From contig NZ_FPBK01000010.1 in assembly GCF_900116665.1 (NCBI RefSeq), positions 62,001-126,000 on the forward strand: a stretch of 64,000 nucleotides of DNA. The letters are read 5' to 3'. Made by a program: the position numbers and the translations under genes. How positions within the stretch are numbered: position 1 is the first letter of the stretch; every line of letters begins with the position of its first letter. The notes under the pieces are model-generated. The model was not told where the DNA came from and ran no database searches. It was given only the letters and a program-made list of their open reading frames with translations. Of the stretch, positions 34,265 through 43,532 are shown one piece after another. This stretch comes from Pustulibacterium marinum (lineage in GTDB: Bacteria > Bacteroidota > Bacteroidia > Flavobacteriales > Flavobacteriaceae).

Positions 34265-35370
34265 TCTACAGGTTTTGAAGTGAAATTAACTATAAAGATA
34301 CAGAATTGTAAGATGATAAGGAAAATTTCATAAAAAGGTAAAAGCCAAAGTAATTTAGTTTCTTTCAATTTGCTAGCGGTAAAACCAAATACAAAATATT
34401 GCATGAGCATACGAAAACCTATCAATGCTCCTGTAATGATTAATTGGTGTTGAAAGCTTAAAAGTAAAATAGCCAATAGCCAGAAAAAGAATTGTGAAAT
34501 GTAAAACAGTCCTAAAATAACCTGATGTGATTTTTTATAATGACTAGCCGTAGAAACATGCCTTCTCTTTTGTGTAAACCAGGCTTTCAAACTTTTCTTA
34601 GAAGTAGAATAAGTGAAAGCTTCTTCATTAAAACAAATGGAAGTGTTTTTTGCGGTTGCCGCTTCGTTTACAAACAAGTCGTCATCACCACTACGAATGT
34701 GCATATGACTAATAAAACCGCTTGTTTTGTTGAATTCATTCTTGTGATAAGCCAAATTTCTACCCACGCCCATATAAGGCATGCCTATTTTTGCGAACGA
34801 AAAATATTGCATAGCCGCAAAAACAGTTTCAAATCTAGTAAGTGCGTTTGCCAATGAGTTTTTGATTTTTTTGTATCCGCCGTAACCTAAAACGATTGTC
34901 TTTTCCTTGTTGAAATTTGAAGCCATTTCTTTGATCCAGAATTCACTAGAAGGATAACAATCAGCATCTATAAAAAGCATATGGTTGTATTTAGCAGCCT
35001 TGATACCTAAAACTAAAGCGTATTTTTTCTTTCCCCAAAAAGCTTCGTTGTTCTCTACGTTTACAATTTTGATGTTGTCATGCATTGCTGCAAATTCTTC
35101 CATAACATCTAAAGTTTCGTCGTAGGAAGCGTCATTGATTAATACCAATTGAAAGTTAGGGTAACGTTGCGCTAATAGTTTAGGAAGATTCTGTCGAAGA
35201 TTGTCAGCTTCATTTTTAGCGCAAACTAAAACCGAAACTGGAATAGTTTCGGTTGTGTTATAAGTGTTTGATTTTTTCTTTGAGAAAGCAAAATTGCTGA
35301 AAATACCGAGGTAATAAATTGCTTGAACGCAAACTACAGCAATAAAAAGAATGAATAAAACTGTAACCAT
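34255..35370 (-). CDS. Membrane glycosyltransferase family 2
   Basis: A 371-aa protein with an N-terminal membrane helix (VTVLFILFIAVVCVQAIYYL), a cytoplasmic GT-A domain (PVSVLVCAKNEADNLRQNLP, LVLINDASYDETLDVM, MLFIDADCYPSSEFWI with the metal-binding D-A-D, and SGDDDLFVNEAA) and two or more C-terminal helices. QKRRHVSTASHYK is the (Q/R)xxRW-like acceptor motif. Architecture matches processive or lipid-acceptor GT2 enzymes such as ceramide glucosyltransferase or IcaA relatives. It is not part of the large polysaccharide cluster. It is coupled to the sigma-factor gene by a 10-nt overlap. Confidence 0.87.
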   Translation of the reverse strand: MVTVLFILFIAVVCVQAIYYLGIFSNFAFSKKKSNTYNTTETIPVSVLVCAKNEADNLRQNLPKLLAQRYPNFQLVLINDASYDETLDVMEEFAAMHDNIKIVNVENNEAFWGKKKYALVLGIKAAKYNHMLFIDADCYPSSEFWIKEMASNFNKEKTIVLGYGGYKKIKNSLANALTRFETVFAAMQYFSFAKIGMPYMGVGRNLAYHKNEFNKTSGFISHMHIRSGDDDLFVNEAATAKNTSICFNEEAFTYSTSKKSLKAWFTQKRRHVSTASHYKKSHQVILGLFYISQFFFWLLAILLLSFQHQLIITGALIGFRMLMQYFVFGFTASKLKETKLLWLLPFYEIFLIILQFCIFIVNFTSKPVDWK

Positions 35371-35385
35371 ATAGTGCAGCTACAG

Positions 35386-35592
35386 TTAGTTCTGAAATTT
35401 TTCTTGATTTCTGCATTCTTGTTCTTCCGGCATTTTACCGCAAAAACTACATGCTTCACCATCTTTATTTAAAAACGGACTTTGGCTAGCACAGGTTCCT
35501 GCAAACTTTCCATCCTTTTTAGCCCAAATTTTAATAGCAATTCCGGCAAAAGCTAATCCTAATAATATTGTTGTGATTATAAAAACTTTCAT
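35386..35592 (-). CDS. Small membrane or secreted Cys-rich protein
   Basis: A 68-aa protein. One hydrophobic helix (IITTILLGLAFAGIAIKIW) is followed by a short tail with four Cys: GTCASQS, ACSFCGKMP and EQECRN. The C-x-x-C-G could bind a metal or form a disulfide. I chose ATG 35592, because the longer TTG start at 35622 would put ten polar residues before the helix. A perfect -7 element lies upstream at 35610-35617. Similar small proteins occur in Flavobacteriaceae between murB and a GT2 gene. Function unknown. Confidence 0.7.
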   Translation of the reverse strand: MKVFIITTILLGLAFAGIAIKIWAKKDGKFAGTCASQSPFLNKDGEACSFCGKMPEEQECRNQEKFQN

Positions 35593-35609
35593 AATGCTAG
35601 TATTTGTTG

Positions 35610-35617
35610 CAAAGTTA
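35610..35617 (-). promoter_or_regulatory. -7 element (TAACTTTG) upstream of the small Cys-rich protein
   Basis: A perfect minus-strand TAnnTTTG, 17 nt before ATG 35592. It supports both the shorter start and a separate transcript start after murB. Confidence 0.5.
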
Positions 35618-35650
35618 CGCAAAGATGCTGTAATAGCGCAAGGGTTTCCC

Positions 35651-36664
35651 TTAAACTATGTTAACCTCTGCTTCTATGCTGATATTGAATTTTTCTAAAA
35701 CGGTATTTTGAATTTTTCTGGAGAGTTCCAAAATTTCATTTCCTGTGGCATTTCCATAATTAACCAGTACCAAGGCTTGATTTTTATGAACTCCGGCATC
35801 GCCAAAACGTTGTCCTTTAAATCCACTTTGTTCTATAAGCCAACCAGCAGGAATTTTAAATTCTGTGGCTGACACTTGATAGAAAGGAGTTTCAGGATGT
35901 TTACTTTGGAAAATTTCGAAAGCCTCTTTTCCTATCACAGGATTTTTGAAGAAACTACCACTGTTGCCAATTTCATTAGGATCTGGTAATTTACTTTGGC
36001 GAATAGCAATAACCGCGTTAGAAATTGATTTGATCGTTGGCGTTTCAATATTGTTTTTAGCTAATTCATTTTGAATTGCTCCGTATTCAGTTTTTAAAAC
36101 GTGCTCTTTTTTTGTTAGTTTAAAAGTAACGTTTGTGATGATGTATTTTCCTTTTTCACTAGTTTTGAAAACAGATTCGCGATAACCAAATTCACAATCA
36201 TCTTTGGTGAAAGTTCGAGATTCTTGAGTCTCTATTTCTATAGCTTCACAACTTTCAAATACATCTTTCAATTCTACACCATATGCACCAATATTCTGAA
36301 CGGGAGAGGTACCTACATTTCCTGGGATTAATGATAGGTTTTCAACACCACCAAAATTTTGATCAATACACCAAAGTACAAATTGATGCCAATTTTCACC
36401 AGCTTGTGCGGTTACAAAAACATGATCAGCTGTTTCTTCTTCAATTGCTATTCCTTTAAGATTGATATGAAGAACCAATAGCTCCACATCTTTGGTTAAA
36501 AGCATATTGCTGCCGCCACCTAAAATAAATTTAGGTTCGTTTTGATATTCTTTTAAAATAGCTTTCAGATCACTTTCGGAATCAATGCTTGCAAAAAGTT
36601 TTGCTTTGGCATCAATTCCAAAAGTGTTGTATTTTTTTAGTGATATGTTTTCTTGAACATTCAT
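35651..36664 (-). CDS. murB: UDP-N-acetylmuramate dehydrogenase
   Basis: A 337-aa FAD enzyme that reduces UDP-GlcNAc-enolpyruvate to UDP-MurNAc in cytoplasmic peptidoglycan synthesis. The N-terminus KKYNTFGIDAKAKLF is characteristic. The FAD-binding segment is FILGGGSNMLLTKD, GTSPVQNIGAYGVELKD follows, and the proton-donating Ser lies in GNSGSFFKNPV. The C-terminal domain has AGWLIEQSGFKGQRFGDAGV. Length fits the longer type I enzymes. It directly follows the aminotransferase (stop and start adjacent). Confidence 0.95.
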   Translation of the reverse strand: MNVQENISLKKYNTFGIDAKAKLFASIDSESDLKAILKEYQNEPKFILGGGSNMLLTKDVELLVLHINLKGIAIEEETADHVFVTAQAGENWHQFVLWCIDQNFGGVENLSLIPGNVGTSPVQNIGAYGVELKDVFESCEAIEIETQESRTFTKDDCEFGYRESVFKTSEKGKYIITNVTFKLTKKEHVLKTEYGAIQNELAKNNIETPTIKSISNAVIAIRQSKLPDPNEIGNSGSFFKNPVIGKEAFEIFQSKHPETPFYQVSATEFKIPAGWLIEQSGFKGQRFGDAGVHKNQALVLVNYGNATGNEILELSRKIQNTVLEKFNISIEAEVNIV

Positions 36665-37855
36665 TTAGTTTGGATATACTTTCAATGCTTCTTTAAGAAT
36701 GTGAACCGATTTTAATAGGTTTTCTTTCTTTAAAACATAGGCAATACGTACTTGATTCAAGCCAATATTTGGCGTAGAATAAAATCCGGCAGCAGGAGCA
36801 ACCATAACCGTTTCGCCTTCTAGATCATAACTTTCTAAAAGCCATTGTGCAAAATGATCTGCATTTTTTACAGGAAGTTCTACAATACAGTAAAAAGCTC
36901 CTTTTGGCTTTGCTACGCGAACACCTTCAATTTTTTCAAGCGCTTCAATTACCGTGTTTCTTCTGTCTACATATTCAGCATTTACTTCATCAAAATAAGA
37001 TTGCGGAGTTTCCAAAGCAGCTTCGCAAGCAATTTGCGCAAGTGTTGGAGGCGACAATCTTGCCTGAGCAAATTTTAAAGCGGTAGTCATTACGGCTTTG
37101 TTTTTTGAAACTAAACAACCAATTCTTGCGCCACACATGCTATATCTTTTAGAAACAGAATCGATGATGATAGCGTAATCATCCATTCCTTCTTCTTGAA
37201 GAATTGAATAATGCTCAATTCCATCATAAACAAATTCTCTGTATACTTCATCAGCAATCAAAAACAAATCATGTTTTTTGACGATTGCTGCAAGTTTTTG
37301 AATTTCTTCTTTAGAGTATAAATAACCCGTTGGATTTCCTGGGTTACAAATTAAAATGGCTTTGGTTTTATCGGTAATTAGTTTTTCAAATTCTTCAATT
37401 GCTGGTAAAGCAAAGTTGTCTTCAAATTTAGAAACTACAGGAACCACTTTAATGTTTGCAGAAGTTGCAAAACCATTGTAGTTAGCATAGAATGGTTCTG
37501 GAATAATAATTTCATCTTCAGGATCTGCAATGGTTCCCAAAGCAAAAAGTAGCGCTTCCGAACCACCGGTGGTGACCATAATATCGTTTGCAGTAACGTT
37601 TACTTTATTCTTTTTGTAGTATGCTGCAATTTTTTCTCGGTACGTTTCAGAGCCTTCACTGCGGCTATATTCCAAAACATCAATGTCAGCATTTTTTACT
37701 GCATCCATTGCTATTTTGGGAGTTTTAATGTCAGGTTGACCAATGTTTAAATGGTAAACTTTGGTTCCTCTTTTTTTAGCTGCTTCTGCATACGGAACCA
37801 ATTTTCTGATCGGGGATTCCGGCATGTGAATCCCTTTGATAGATATTGCTGGCAT
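36665..37855 (-). CDS. PLP-dependent class I/II aminotransferase
   Basis: A 396-aa fold-type I aminotransferase. YHLNIGQPDIKTP and YSRSEGSETYREKIAAYYKK open the substrate domain, CNPGNPTGYLYSKEEI holds the cofactor-contacting Asn, ADEVYREFVYDG the Asp/Tyr, and SVSKRYSMCGARIG the Schiff-base Lys. NQVRIAYV has the Arg that binds the substrate carboxylate. Substrates are probably aspartate, alanine or aromatic amino acids and cannot be resolved by eye. ATG 37855 was preferred to an upstream start at 37885 that would add MHLCAEKFEI. A promoter element lies upstream. Confidence 0.9.
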   Translation of the reverse strand: MPAISIKGIHMPESPIRKLVPYAEAAKKRGTKVYHLNIGQPDIKTPKIAMDAVKNADIDVLEYSRSEGSETYREKIAAYYKKNKVNVTANDIMVTTGGSEALLFALGTIADPEDEIIIPEPFYANYNGFATSANIKVVPVVSKFEDNFALPAIEEFEKLITDKTKAILICNPGNPTGYLYSKEEIQKLAAIVKKHDLFLIADEVYREFVYDGIEHYSILQEEGMDDYAIIIDSVSKRYSMCGARIGCLVSKNKAVMTTALKFAQARLSPPTLAQIACEAALETPQSYFDEVNAEYVDRRNTVIEALEKIEGVRVAKPKGAFYCIVELPVKNADHFAQWLLESYDLEGETVMVAPAAGFYSTPNIGLNQVRIAYVLKKENLLKSVHILKEALKVYPN

Positions 37856-37882
37856 AATCTCAAATTTTTCAGCGCAAAGGTG

Positions 37883-37890
37883 CAAAATTA
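37883..37890 (-). promoter_or_regulatory. -7 element (TAATTTTG) upstream of the aminotransferase-murB operon
   Basis: A perfect minus-strand TAnnTTTG, 27 nt before ATG 37855. It lies across the longer alternative start at 37885, which supports the shorter reading. Confidence 0.5.
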
Positions 37891-38002
37891 TTATGGAAAT
37901 AAATAGCGAATTATCATCACTGAAGTTAATTTCTATAGACCTTACAAAGGGTGTAATATTTTTTGTAAATTATAGTGTTTAATGTCGATTTGATAAAATG
38001 AA

Positions 38003-39316
38003 ATGAAAAATTTGAGAATAATTTTATTTCTAGTCTTTATTTCAGCCTTTGTAAATGCTCAAAACTTTGAGTTTACCAGTAATAAGAAATACGAAGAAAT
38101 GTCATTTACTTCAGTGGGTAATTTGATATTTATTCCAGTGATTGTAAACGGAGTTCCTTTGAATTTTGTGCTGGATTCTGGTGTTAACAAATCTGTAGTA
38201 CTAAATCTGTCTGGAAAAGATTCCTTGAAGTTTGATCATCAGGAAGAAATTTACCTAAAAGGTTTAGGAAAAAAAGAGCCTTTTATCGCTATTCATAGCA
38301 AGCATAATGAAATGCATATTGGGAATTTGTTGGATCTAGATCATGAAATTTTTATTGTTTTGGACGAAGAAATTAATTTCTCAAAACGATTGGGAGTGAC
38401 TGTTCATGGTATTATTGGTTTTGATTTATTGAAGGATTTTGTAGTTCAAATCAATTACGATAAAAAGAAATTACGATTTTATCCTTATGAAAATTATAAA
38501 AAGAAAAAGCTCGGAAAAAGAGAAACCGAAATCCCTTTGGTTTTTAAAAATAGTAAGCCATATGTCAATTTAAGGGTTGAGTTGAACAACGAATTTAGAG
38601 ATATTGATGTTTTATTGGATACAGGTAATAGTGACGCTATTTGGTTGTTTAAAAATGATAGTCTCAGCGTTCCAGAAAGAAATTTTGAAGATTTTTTAGG
38701 TAAAGGGCTTAGTGGTGAGATTCATGGAAAGCGGAGTAAAGTAAATTCACTTTTATTGAATGATTTTGAGTTGAAGGAAGTAAAATGCGCTTTTCCTGAT
38801 GAAGAATATTTCTCCTTCGCTAAAAAATATGAAGAGAGGGACGGTAGTATAGGAGGGGAAGTACTTAGTAGATTTCAGGTGACTTTCAATTATCGTGATA
38901 TGTGGTTACGGTTAAAAAAATCAAATAAGTTCAGAAAGGATTTTTATTATAATATGAGTGGTATTCGTTTAGGTCACAATGGAGTTAAGATTATTGAAGA
39001 AAAGAAGGGAGATAGATCAAACCAATTTATAGAAAAAGGAAGTAAAGGATTTACTGTTTTTTTTCAAGAACAGTTAAAATATAGATTGGCTGATGCATTG
39101 GAAATAGTGGAACTACGTGCTGGTTCACCTGCTGCAGAAGCCGGATTGAGAGTTGGAGACGTAATTCTGTTTGTAAATAGAACTTTGATAGAAGGTCAAA
39201 GCATGGAGCAGGTACACCAGCTAATGAATACAATAGCTGGTAGGAAAATTAGAGTAGTTGTTGATAGAAGAGGAGAAGTACTTAAATTTAAGTTTGTACT
39301 TCAAAAAGTATTATAA
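38003..39316 (+). CDS. Exported retropepsin-like aspartyl protease with PDZ domain
   Basis: A 437-aa protein with a signal peptide (LRIILFLVFISAFVNAQ). Two aspartyl-protease-like half domains are visible: NFVLDSGVNKSVVL (Asp58-Ser-Gly) and VLLDTGNSDAIWLF (Asp206-Thr-Gly). A C-terminal PDZ domain (about 350-430) has LRAGSPAAEAGLRVGDVILF. Having two D-(S/T)-G motifs in one chain implies an intramolecular pepsin/retropepsin-like active site. It faces the periplasm or outer surface. Physiological substrates are unknown. It converges on the DUF1573 gene with a shared terminator. Confidence 0.85.
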   Translation: MKNLRIILFLVFISAFVNAQNFEFTSNKKYEEMSFTSVGNLIFIPVIVNGVPLNFVLDSGVNKSVVLNLSGKDSLKFDHQEEIYLKGLGKKEPFIAIHSKHNEMHIGNLLDLDHEIFIVLDEEINFSKRLGVTVHGIIGFDLLKDFVVQINYDKKKLRFYPYENYKKKKLGKRETEIPLVFKNSKPYVNLRVELNNEFRDIDVLLDTGNSDAIWLFKNDSLSVPERNFEDFLGKGLSGEIHGKRSKVNSLLLNDFELKEVKCAFPDEEYFSFAKKYEERDGSIGGEVLSRFQVTFNYRDMWLRLKKSNKFRKDFYYNMSGIRLGHNGVKIIEEKKGDRSNQFIEKGSKGFTVFFQEQLKYRLADALEIVELRAGSPAAEAGLRVGDVILFVNRTLIEGQSMEQVHQLMNTIAGRKIRVVVDRRGEVLKFKFVLQKVL

Positions 39317-39323
39317 AGAAAAA

Positions 39324-39348
39324 GCCTCTTTTGGAAGAGGCTTCTTTT
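39324..39348. terminator. Bidirectional terminator between the protease and DUF1573 genes
   Basis: The stem GCCTCTT/AAGAGGC with a TTGG loop (39324-39341) has A-rich sequence on the left and TTCTTTT on the right. It suits both convergent genes. Confidence 0.82.
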
Positions 39349-39353
39349 ATTTC

Positions 39354-39782
39354 TTATTTCTTATCCATGATGGATGTTTTTTTCATCAATACACTTTGCT
39401 CGGTTTTGTTTTCCACAATTCCCGATATTCTTAAAGCAATTGTTGGGTTGTCTTTTGCATTACTATAAACGGTAATTGTTTTCTTGATGGGACCAACACG
39501 TTTTGTATCGTATTTCACCTCAATAATTCCGGTTTGTCCCGGAGCAATAGGGTCTTCAGGTTTTTTAGGAATGGTACAACCGCAACTAGAGTATACTTTC
39601 GAAACAACTAGGGGAGCATCTCCGGTATTGGTGAATTCAAAGGTTCTAACACCGTCACTACCTTTAGCTATATTTCCGTAATTAATTTCCTTCTCTTTAA
39701 ATTCAATCTGCGCTACTTTCTCTTGCGCAAAAGTGGTAGCGGAAGTAGTAAGCAGAACTAGGAATAGTAGAATTTTTTTCAT
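39354..39782 (-). CDS. Exported DUF1573 protein
   Basis: A 142-aa protein with a signal peptide (KKILLFLVLLTTSATTFAQ). The DUF1573 domain has INYGNIAKGSDGVRTFEFTN and SSCGCTIPKKPEDPIAPGQT, including the conserved S-x-C-G-C-T motif, and ends in an Ig-like strand pair (GRISG-type VALRISGIVEN). DUF1573 proteins are very common in Bacteroidota envelopes and have an ASPM/Hydin-like immunoglobulin fold. Their role is unknown. ATG 39782 was chosen because the longer frame to 39824 would precede the signal peptide with polar residues. Confidence 0.88.
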   Translation of the reverse strand: MKKILLFLVLLTTSATTFAQEKVAQIEFKEKEINYGNIAKGSDGVRTFEFTNTGDAPLVVSKVYSSCGCTIPKKPEDPIAPGQTGIIEVKYDTKRVGPIKKTITVYSNAKDNPTIALRISGIVENKTEQSVLMKKTSIMDKK

Positions 39783-39869
39783 TTTTAAAAAATCTTGATG
39801 GGTAAATGTAAGTAGAATCTGCATCGCATCAAAATATATTAATTGCTTTTAAAATCATGTAGATATAGC

Positions 39870-39877
39870 TACTTTTG
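39870..39877 (+). promoter_or_regulatory. valS promoter: -7 element TACTTTTG with TTG at 39843-39845
   Basis: A perfect TAnnTTTG lies 29 nt before the valS ATG. A TTG 24 nt further upstream is close to the usual -33 spacing of Bacteroidota promoters. Confidence 0.6.
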
Positions 39878-39906
39878 CAGCTTACATTACAAAAAGTGAA
39901 CCAAAC

Positions 39907-42540
39907 ATGGAAATCCCTTCTAAATACGAAGCTACAACCATAGAAAATAAATGGTACGATTACTGGATGCAAAACAACTATTTTCATTCAGAACCAGATG
40001 AAAGAACACCATATACAATTGTTATTCCACCACCAAACGTAACTGGTGTGTTGCACATGGGGCATATGATGAACAATACCATTCAAGATGTATTGATTCG
40101 TAGAGCTCGCTTGAAAGGAATGAACGCTTGTTGGGTACCTGGTACCGATCATGCTTCTATTGCTACTGAAGCTAAGGTAGTGGCTAAGTTGAAAGAAGAA
40201 GGAATTAACAAAGCCGATCTTACGCGTGAAGAATTTATGAAACACGCTTGGGAATGGACAGACAAGCACGGTGGGATTATCCTTGAGCAATTGAAAAAAC
40301 TAGGATGTTCTTGTGATTGGGATCGTACTAAATTCACGCTAGATGATGATATGTACGCTTCTGTAATCAAAGTGTTTGTTGATTTGTACAACAAAGGGTT
40401 GATTTACCGAGGATACCGAATGGTAAACTGGGATCCGGAAGCAAAAACAACGCTTTCTGACGAAGAAGTAATTTACGAAGAACGTCAAGGATCTTTGTAT
40501 TATTTAGAATATCCAATCGAAGGAAGTGATGAAAAAGTAACCATTGCAACTACGCGTCCGGAAACTATTTTGGGTGATAGCGCAATTTGTATCAATCCAA
40601 ACGATGAGCGTTACGCGCATTTACGTGGTAAAAAAGCCATCGTTCCATTGGTAGGTCGCGTGATTCCAATTATCGAAGATGAATATGTAGATGTTGAGTT
40701 TGGTACGGGTTGTTTAAAAGTAACACCTGCACACGATGAGAACGATAAAGTGCTTGGCGAAAAGCATGACTTAGAAGTAATCGATATTTTTAATGATGAT
40801 GCTTCTTTGAATTCTTTCGGATTGCATTACGAAGGAAAAGATCGTTTTGTAGTACGTAAAGAGATTGCTAAAGAGTTAGAAGAAAAAGGATTCTTAGTAA
40901 AAACTGAAACGCATATTAACAAAGTTGGTACTTCTGAAAGAACCAAAGCTGTGATTGAACCTCGTTTGTCAGATCAGTGGTTTTTGAAAATGGAAGATTT
41001 GGTAAAACCAGCTTTAGAGTCAGTTTTAGAAACTGAAGACATCAAGCTTTTCCCTAAAAAGTTCGAAAATACGTATCGTCACTGGATGGAAAACATCCGT
41101 GATTGGAATATTTCGCGTCAATTATGGTGGGGACAACAAATTCCTGCTTATTATTTTGGTGACGGAAAAGAAGATTTTGTAGTTGCTGAAACCATTGAAG
41201 AAGCTGTAAAACTAGCTCAAGAAAAATCAGGCAACGCAAGTTTAACTGAAGCTGATTTAAAACGTGACGGTGATGCGCTAGATACTTGGTTCTCTTCTTG
41301 GTTATGGCCAATTAGCGTTTTCAACGGTATTTTAGAGCCAGAAAATAAAGAGATTGAATACTATTATCCAACCAATGATTTGGTAACCGGACCAGATATT
41401 TTATTCTTCTGGGTGGCACGTATGATTATTGCTGGGTACGAGTACAGAGATAAAAAACCATTCACCAATGTGTATTTAACAGGATTGGTGCGCGACAAAC
41501 AACGTCGTAAAATGTCTAAATCTTTAGGAAACTCTCCAGATGCGTTGAAGTTGATTGAAGATTATAGTGCAGACGGTGTTCGTGTTGGGTTATTGTTAAG
41601 TTCAGCTGCTGGTAACGATTTATTGTTTGATGAAGGTTTATGTCAGCAAGGAAAAGGATTTGCAAACAAAATCTGGAATGCCTTCCGTTTGGTAAACGGT
41701 TGGGAAGTAAGCGAAACTATAGAGCAGCCTGAAGCTTCTAAAATTGCCATTGATTGGTATAAGAACAAGTTGCAAAAGACGTTGGTAGAGATTGAAGATC
41801 ACTTCAGTAAATACCGTATTTCTGATGCTTTGATGGCTTCGTACAAATTGGTTTGGGACGATTTCTGTTCTTGGTTATTAGAAATGGTAAAACCAGCATA
41901 CCAACAGCCAATAGATGCTAAAACATTGAAAGAGGTTATTGGTTTGTTTGAAGATAACTTACGTATTTTACACCCGTTCATGCCATTCTTAACAGAAGAA
42001 ATTTGGCAACATATTGAAGAGCGCACGCCAGAAACTGCATTGATTGTAAGTGCATGGCCAGAAATTACTTCGTATGATGAAAACTTGTTGAAAGAATTTG
42101 AATTTACTGCTGAGGTTATTTCAGGAATTAGAACCATTCGTAAAGAAAAAAATATTCCTAATAAAGACAGCTTGTCATTATCAATTTTGAATAACGAAAA
42201 AGCAACTACTGCTTTTGATGCGGTAATTACCAAATTGGGTAATATTGAAGAATTGACGTATGTAGATGAGCAAGTAGACGGAGCATTATCTTTCCGAGTA
42301 AAATCTAATGAATATTTTATTCCAGTAGCAGGAGCAATTGATGTAGAAGCTGAAATTGCGAAGCTTGAAGAAGAATTAAAATATACTGAAGGATTCTTAA
42401 ATTCAGTACGTAAAAAGCTTTCTAACGAACGTTTTGTAAACAATGCACCAGAACAAGTAGTAGCCATAGAAAAGCAAAAAGAAGCCGATGCGCTTTCTAA
42501 AATAGAAACGATTAAAGCTAGTTTGACTAGTTTGAAATAA
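39907..42540 (+). CDS. valS: Valine--tRNA ligase
   Basis: An 877-aa class I aminoacyl-tRNA synthetase. The HIGH-type motif is [14 protein letters not shown] (about 38-51). The CP1 editing domain contains [12 protein letters not shown] and the conserved HDEND that hydrolyses mischarged Thr-tRNA. The KMSKS loop is [14 protein letters not shown] (535-548). A C-terminal coiled-coil arm ([20 protein letters not shown] and [16 protein letters not shown]) contacts the tRNA. Codon choice is less AT-skewed than in neighbours, as expected for a highly expressed gene. A 250-codon open frame on the other strand (41799-42551) is a shadow. Confidence 0.97.
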   Translation: MEIPSKYEATTIENKWYDYWMQNNYFHSEPDERTPYTIVIPPPNVTGVLHMGHMMNNTIQDVLIRRARLKGMNACWVPGTDHASIATEAKVVAKLKEEGINKADLTREEFMKHAWEWTDKHGGIILEQLKKLGCSCDWDRTKFTLDDDMYASVIKVFVDLYNKGLIYRGYRMVNWDPEAKTTLSDEEVIYEERQGSLYYLEYPIEGSDEKVTIATTRPETILGDSAICINPNDERYAHLRGKKAIVPLVGRVIPIIEDEYVDVEFGTGCLKVTPAHDENDKVLGEKHDLEVIDIFNDDASLNSFGLHYEGKDRFVVRKEIAKELEEKGFLVKTETHINKVGTSERTKAVIEPRLSDQWFLKMEDLVKPALESVLETEDIKLFPKKFENTYRHWMENIRDWNISRQLWWGQQIPAYYFGDGKEDFVVAETIEEAVKLAQEKSGNASLTEADLKRDGDALDTWFSSWLWPISVFNGILEPENKEIEYYYPTNDLVTGPDILFFWVARMIIAGYEYRDKKPFTNVYLTGLVRDKQRRKMSKSLGNSPDALKLIEDYSADGVRVGLLLSSAAGNDLLFDEGLCQQGKGFANKIWNAFRLVNGWEVSETIEQPEASKIAIDWYKNKLQKTLVEIEDHFSKYRISDALMASYKLVWDDFCSWLLEMVKPAYQQPIDAKTLKEVIGLFEDNLRILHPFMPFLTEEIWQHIEERTPETALIVSAWPEITSYDENLLKEFEFTAEVISGIRTIRKEKNIPNKDSLSLSILNNEKATTAFDAVITKLGNIEELTYVDEQVDGALSFRVKSNEYFIPVAGAIDVEAEIAKLEEELKYTEGFLNSVRKKLSNERFVNNAPEQVVAIEKQKEADALSKIETIKASLTSLK

Positions 42541-42563
42541 AACATTTTCAATCCAATAAAAAA

Positions 42564-42595
42564 GGCGAGCTAAAATTTTTTAGCTCGCCTTTTTT
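42564..42595. terminator. Bidirectional terminator between valS and the acyl-CoA-binding protein gene
   Basis: A 9-bp stem GGCGAGCTA/TAGCTCGCC (42564-42572 with 42581-42589), preceded by six A's and followed by six T's. Confidence 0.88.
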
Positions 42596-42612
42596 ATAAT
42601 GATTTCTAAATC

Positions 42613-42882
42613 TTATTCTTTGATTGAGTCGAAATATCTATTTACAGCTTCCACGTATTTTTCTTTGGCTTCATCGGTTTTCAAATCTTGCGTCTGAAAA
42701 AGTGCATTGGCTTTAAATGCGTTGATTAAAGGAGTTCTACTTCCCGGACTACTCATATCGCGTGTAGCAATTTTGTAATACGCATACAAACGCAACAAAA
42801 CATCTGCCGGAAAATTACCGGTGTGACTGTTGACTTTTTCAACAGCTTCATCAAAAGCTTTATTTAAATTTTTATGTGTCAT
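42613..42882 (-). CDS. Acyl-CoA-binding protein (ACBP family)
   Basis: An 89-aa four-helix protein. FDEAVEKVNSHTGNFPADVL, then LLRLYAYYKIATRD (the conserved L-x-L-Y-x-x-Y-K-x-A-T ligand segment), and DEAKEKYVEAVNRYFDSI match the ACBP fold that binds acyl-CoA thioesters in the cytosol. ACBPs are mainly eukaryotic and found patchily in bacteria. The mid-helix region usually reading K-x-x-A-W-x-x-L is shortened (INAFKANALFQTQDLKTD). It is the last gene in a leftward run with the Psd-family and cdsA genes (2-nt gap), which suggests a role feeding or buffering acyl-CoA for phospholipid synthesis. Confidence 0.87.
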   Translation of the reverse strand: MTHKNLNKAFDEAVEKVNSHTGNFPADVLLRLYAYYKIATRDMSSPGSRTPLINAFKANALFQTQDLKTDEAKEKYVEAVNRYFDSIKE

Positions 42883-42884
42883 TT

Positions 42885-43532
42885 TTAATCTGCAAGAACG
42901 TCAATGCCGCCTTTTACTTTTTGGTTGAGGGAAACTTTAATTTTTGCGTCTAATGGTAAAAAGACGTCTACTCTGGAGCCAAATTTAATAAACCCGGCAT
43001 CATTACCTTGATGTACTTCTTCATTAACACTAGCATAATTAACGATGCGCTTGGCAAGAGCTCCGGCAATTTGCCTGTAAAGGACTTTACCGTACACTTC
43101 ATTTTCCAGAACTACTGTTGTTCTTTCATTTTCTTCAGAAGCTTTAGGATGCCATGCTACTAAGTATTTTCCGGGGTGATATTCACTATAAAGAACTTTC
43201 CCGCTTATCGGATATCTTGTTACGTGTACGTTTACTGGTGACATGAAAATAGAAACTTGTAATCTTTTTTCGTTGAAATATTCTTTTTCAAAAACTTCCT
43301 CAATAACTACTACTTTTCCATCAACTGGAGATAGTACGTGTTCATCATTTATGGAAGATATTCTTTTTGGGTTTCTGAAAAATTGTAGAATAAGAATTAA
43401 GGAAACAATGGATCCAATTTGGATTGTTTTCTGTATCCAAAATATTTCAACAAAGAAATGACCTAGCAACACCAATACAATGGCCATTACTAGTGCACTA
43501 AAAATGATTTGATGTCCTTCTTTATGAAACAT
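42885..43532 (-). CDS. psd: Phosphatidylserine decarboxylase family protein
   Basis: A 215-aa short-form Psd-related proenzyme. Two N-terminal hydrophobic segments are followed by LSPVDGKVVVIEEV, MSPVNVHVTRYPISGKVLYS and GNDAGFIKFGSRVDVFLPLD. The Gly-Ser in FGSRVDV is the autocleavage site that would produce the pyruvoyl cofactor from the Ser. The enzyme converts phosphatidylserine to phosphatidylethanolamine on the inner membrane. It overlaps the end of cdsA by 11 nt. The upstream pathway enzyme PssA lies at 18310. Confidence 0.92.
   Translation of the reverse strand: MFHKEGHQIIFSALVMAIVLVLLGHFFVEIFWIQKTIQIGSIVSLILILQFFRNPKRISSINDEHVLSPVDGKVVVIEEVFEKEYFNEKRLQVSIFMSPVNVHVTRYPISGKVLYSEYHPGKYLVAWHPKASEENERTTVVLENEVYGKVLYRQIAGALAKRIVNYASVNEEVHQGNDAGFIKFGSRVDVFLPLDAKIKVSLNQKVKGGIDVLAD

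Noticed and set aside
41799-42551. A 250-codon open frame on the minus strand inside valS.
   Set aside because: It lies antisense to a well-supported valS with intact motifs, and its composition (Ser/Ile-rich, no domain) is that of a shadow frame.
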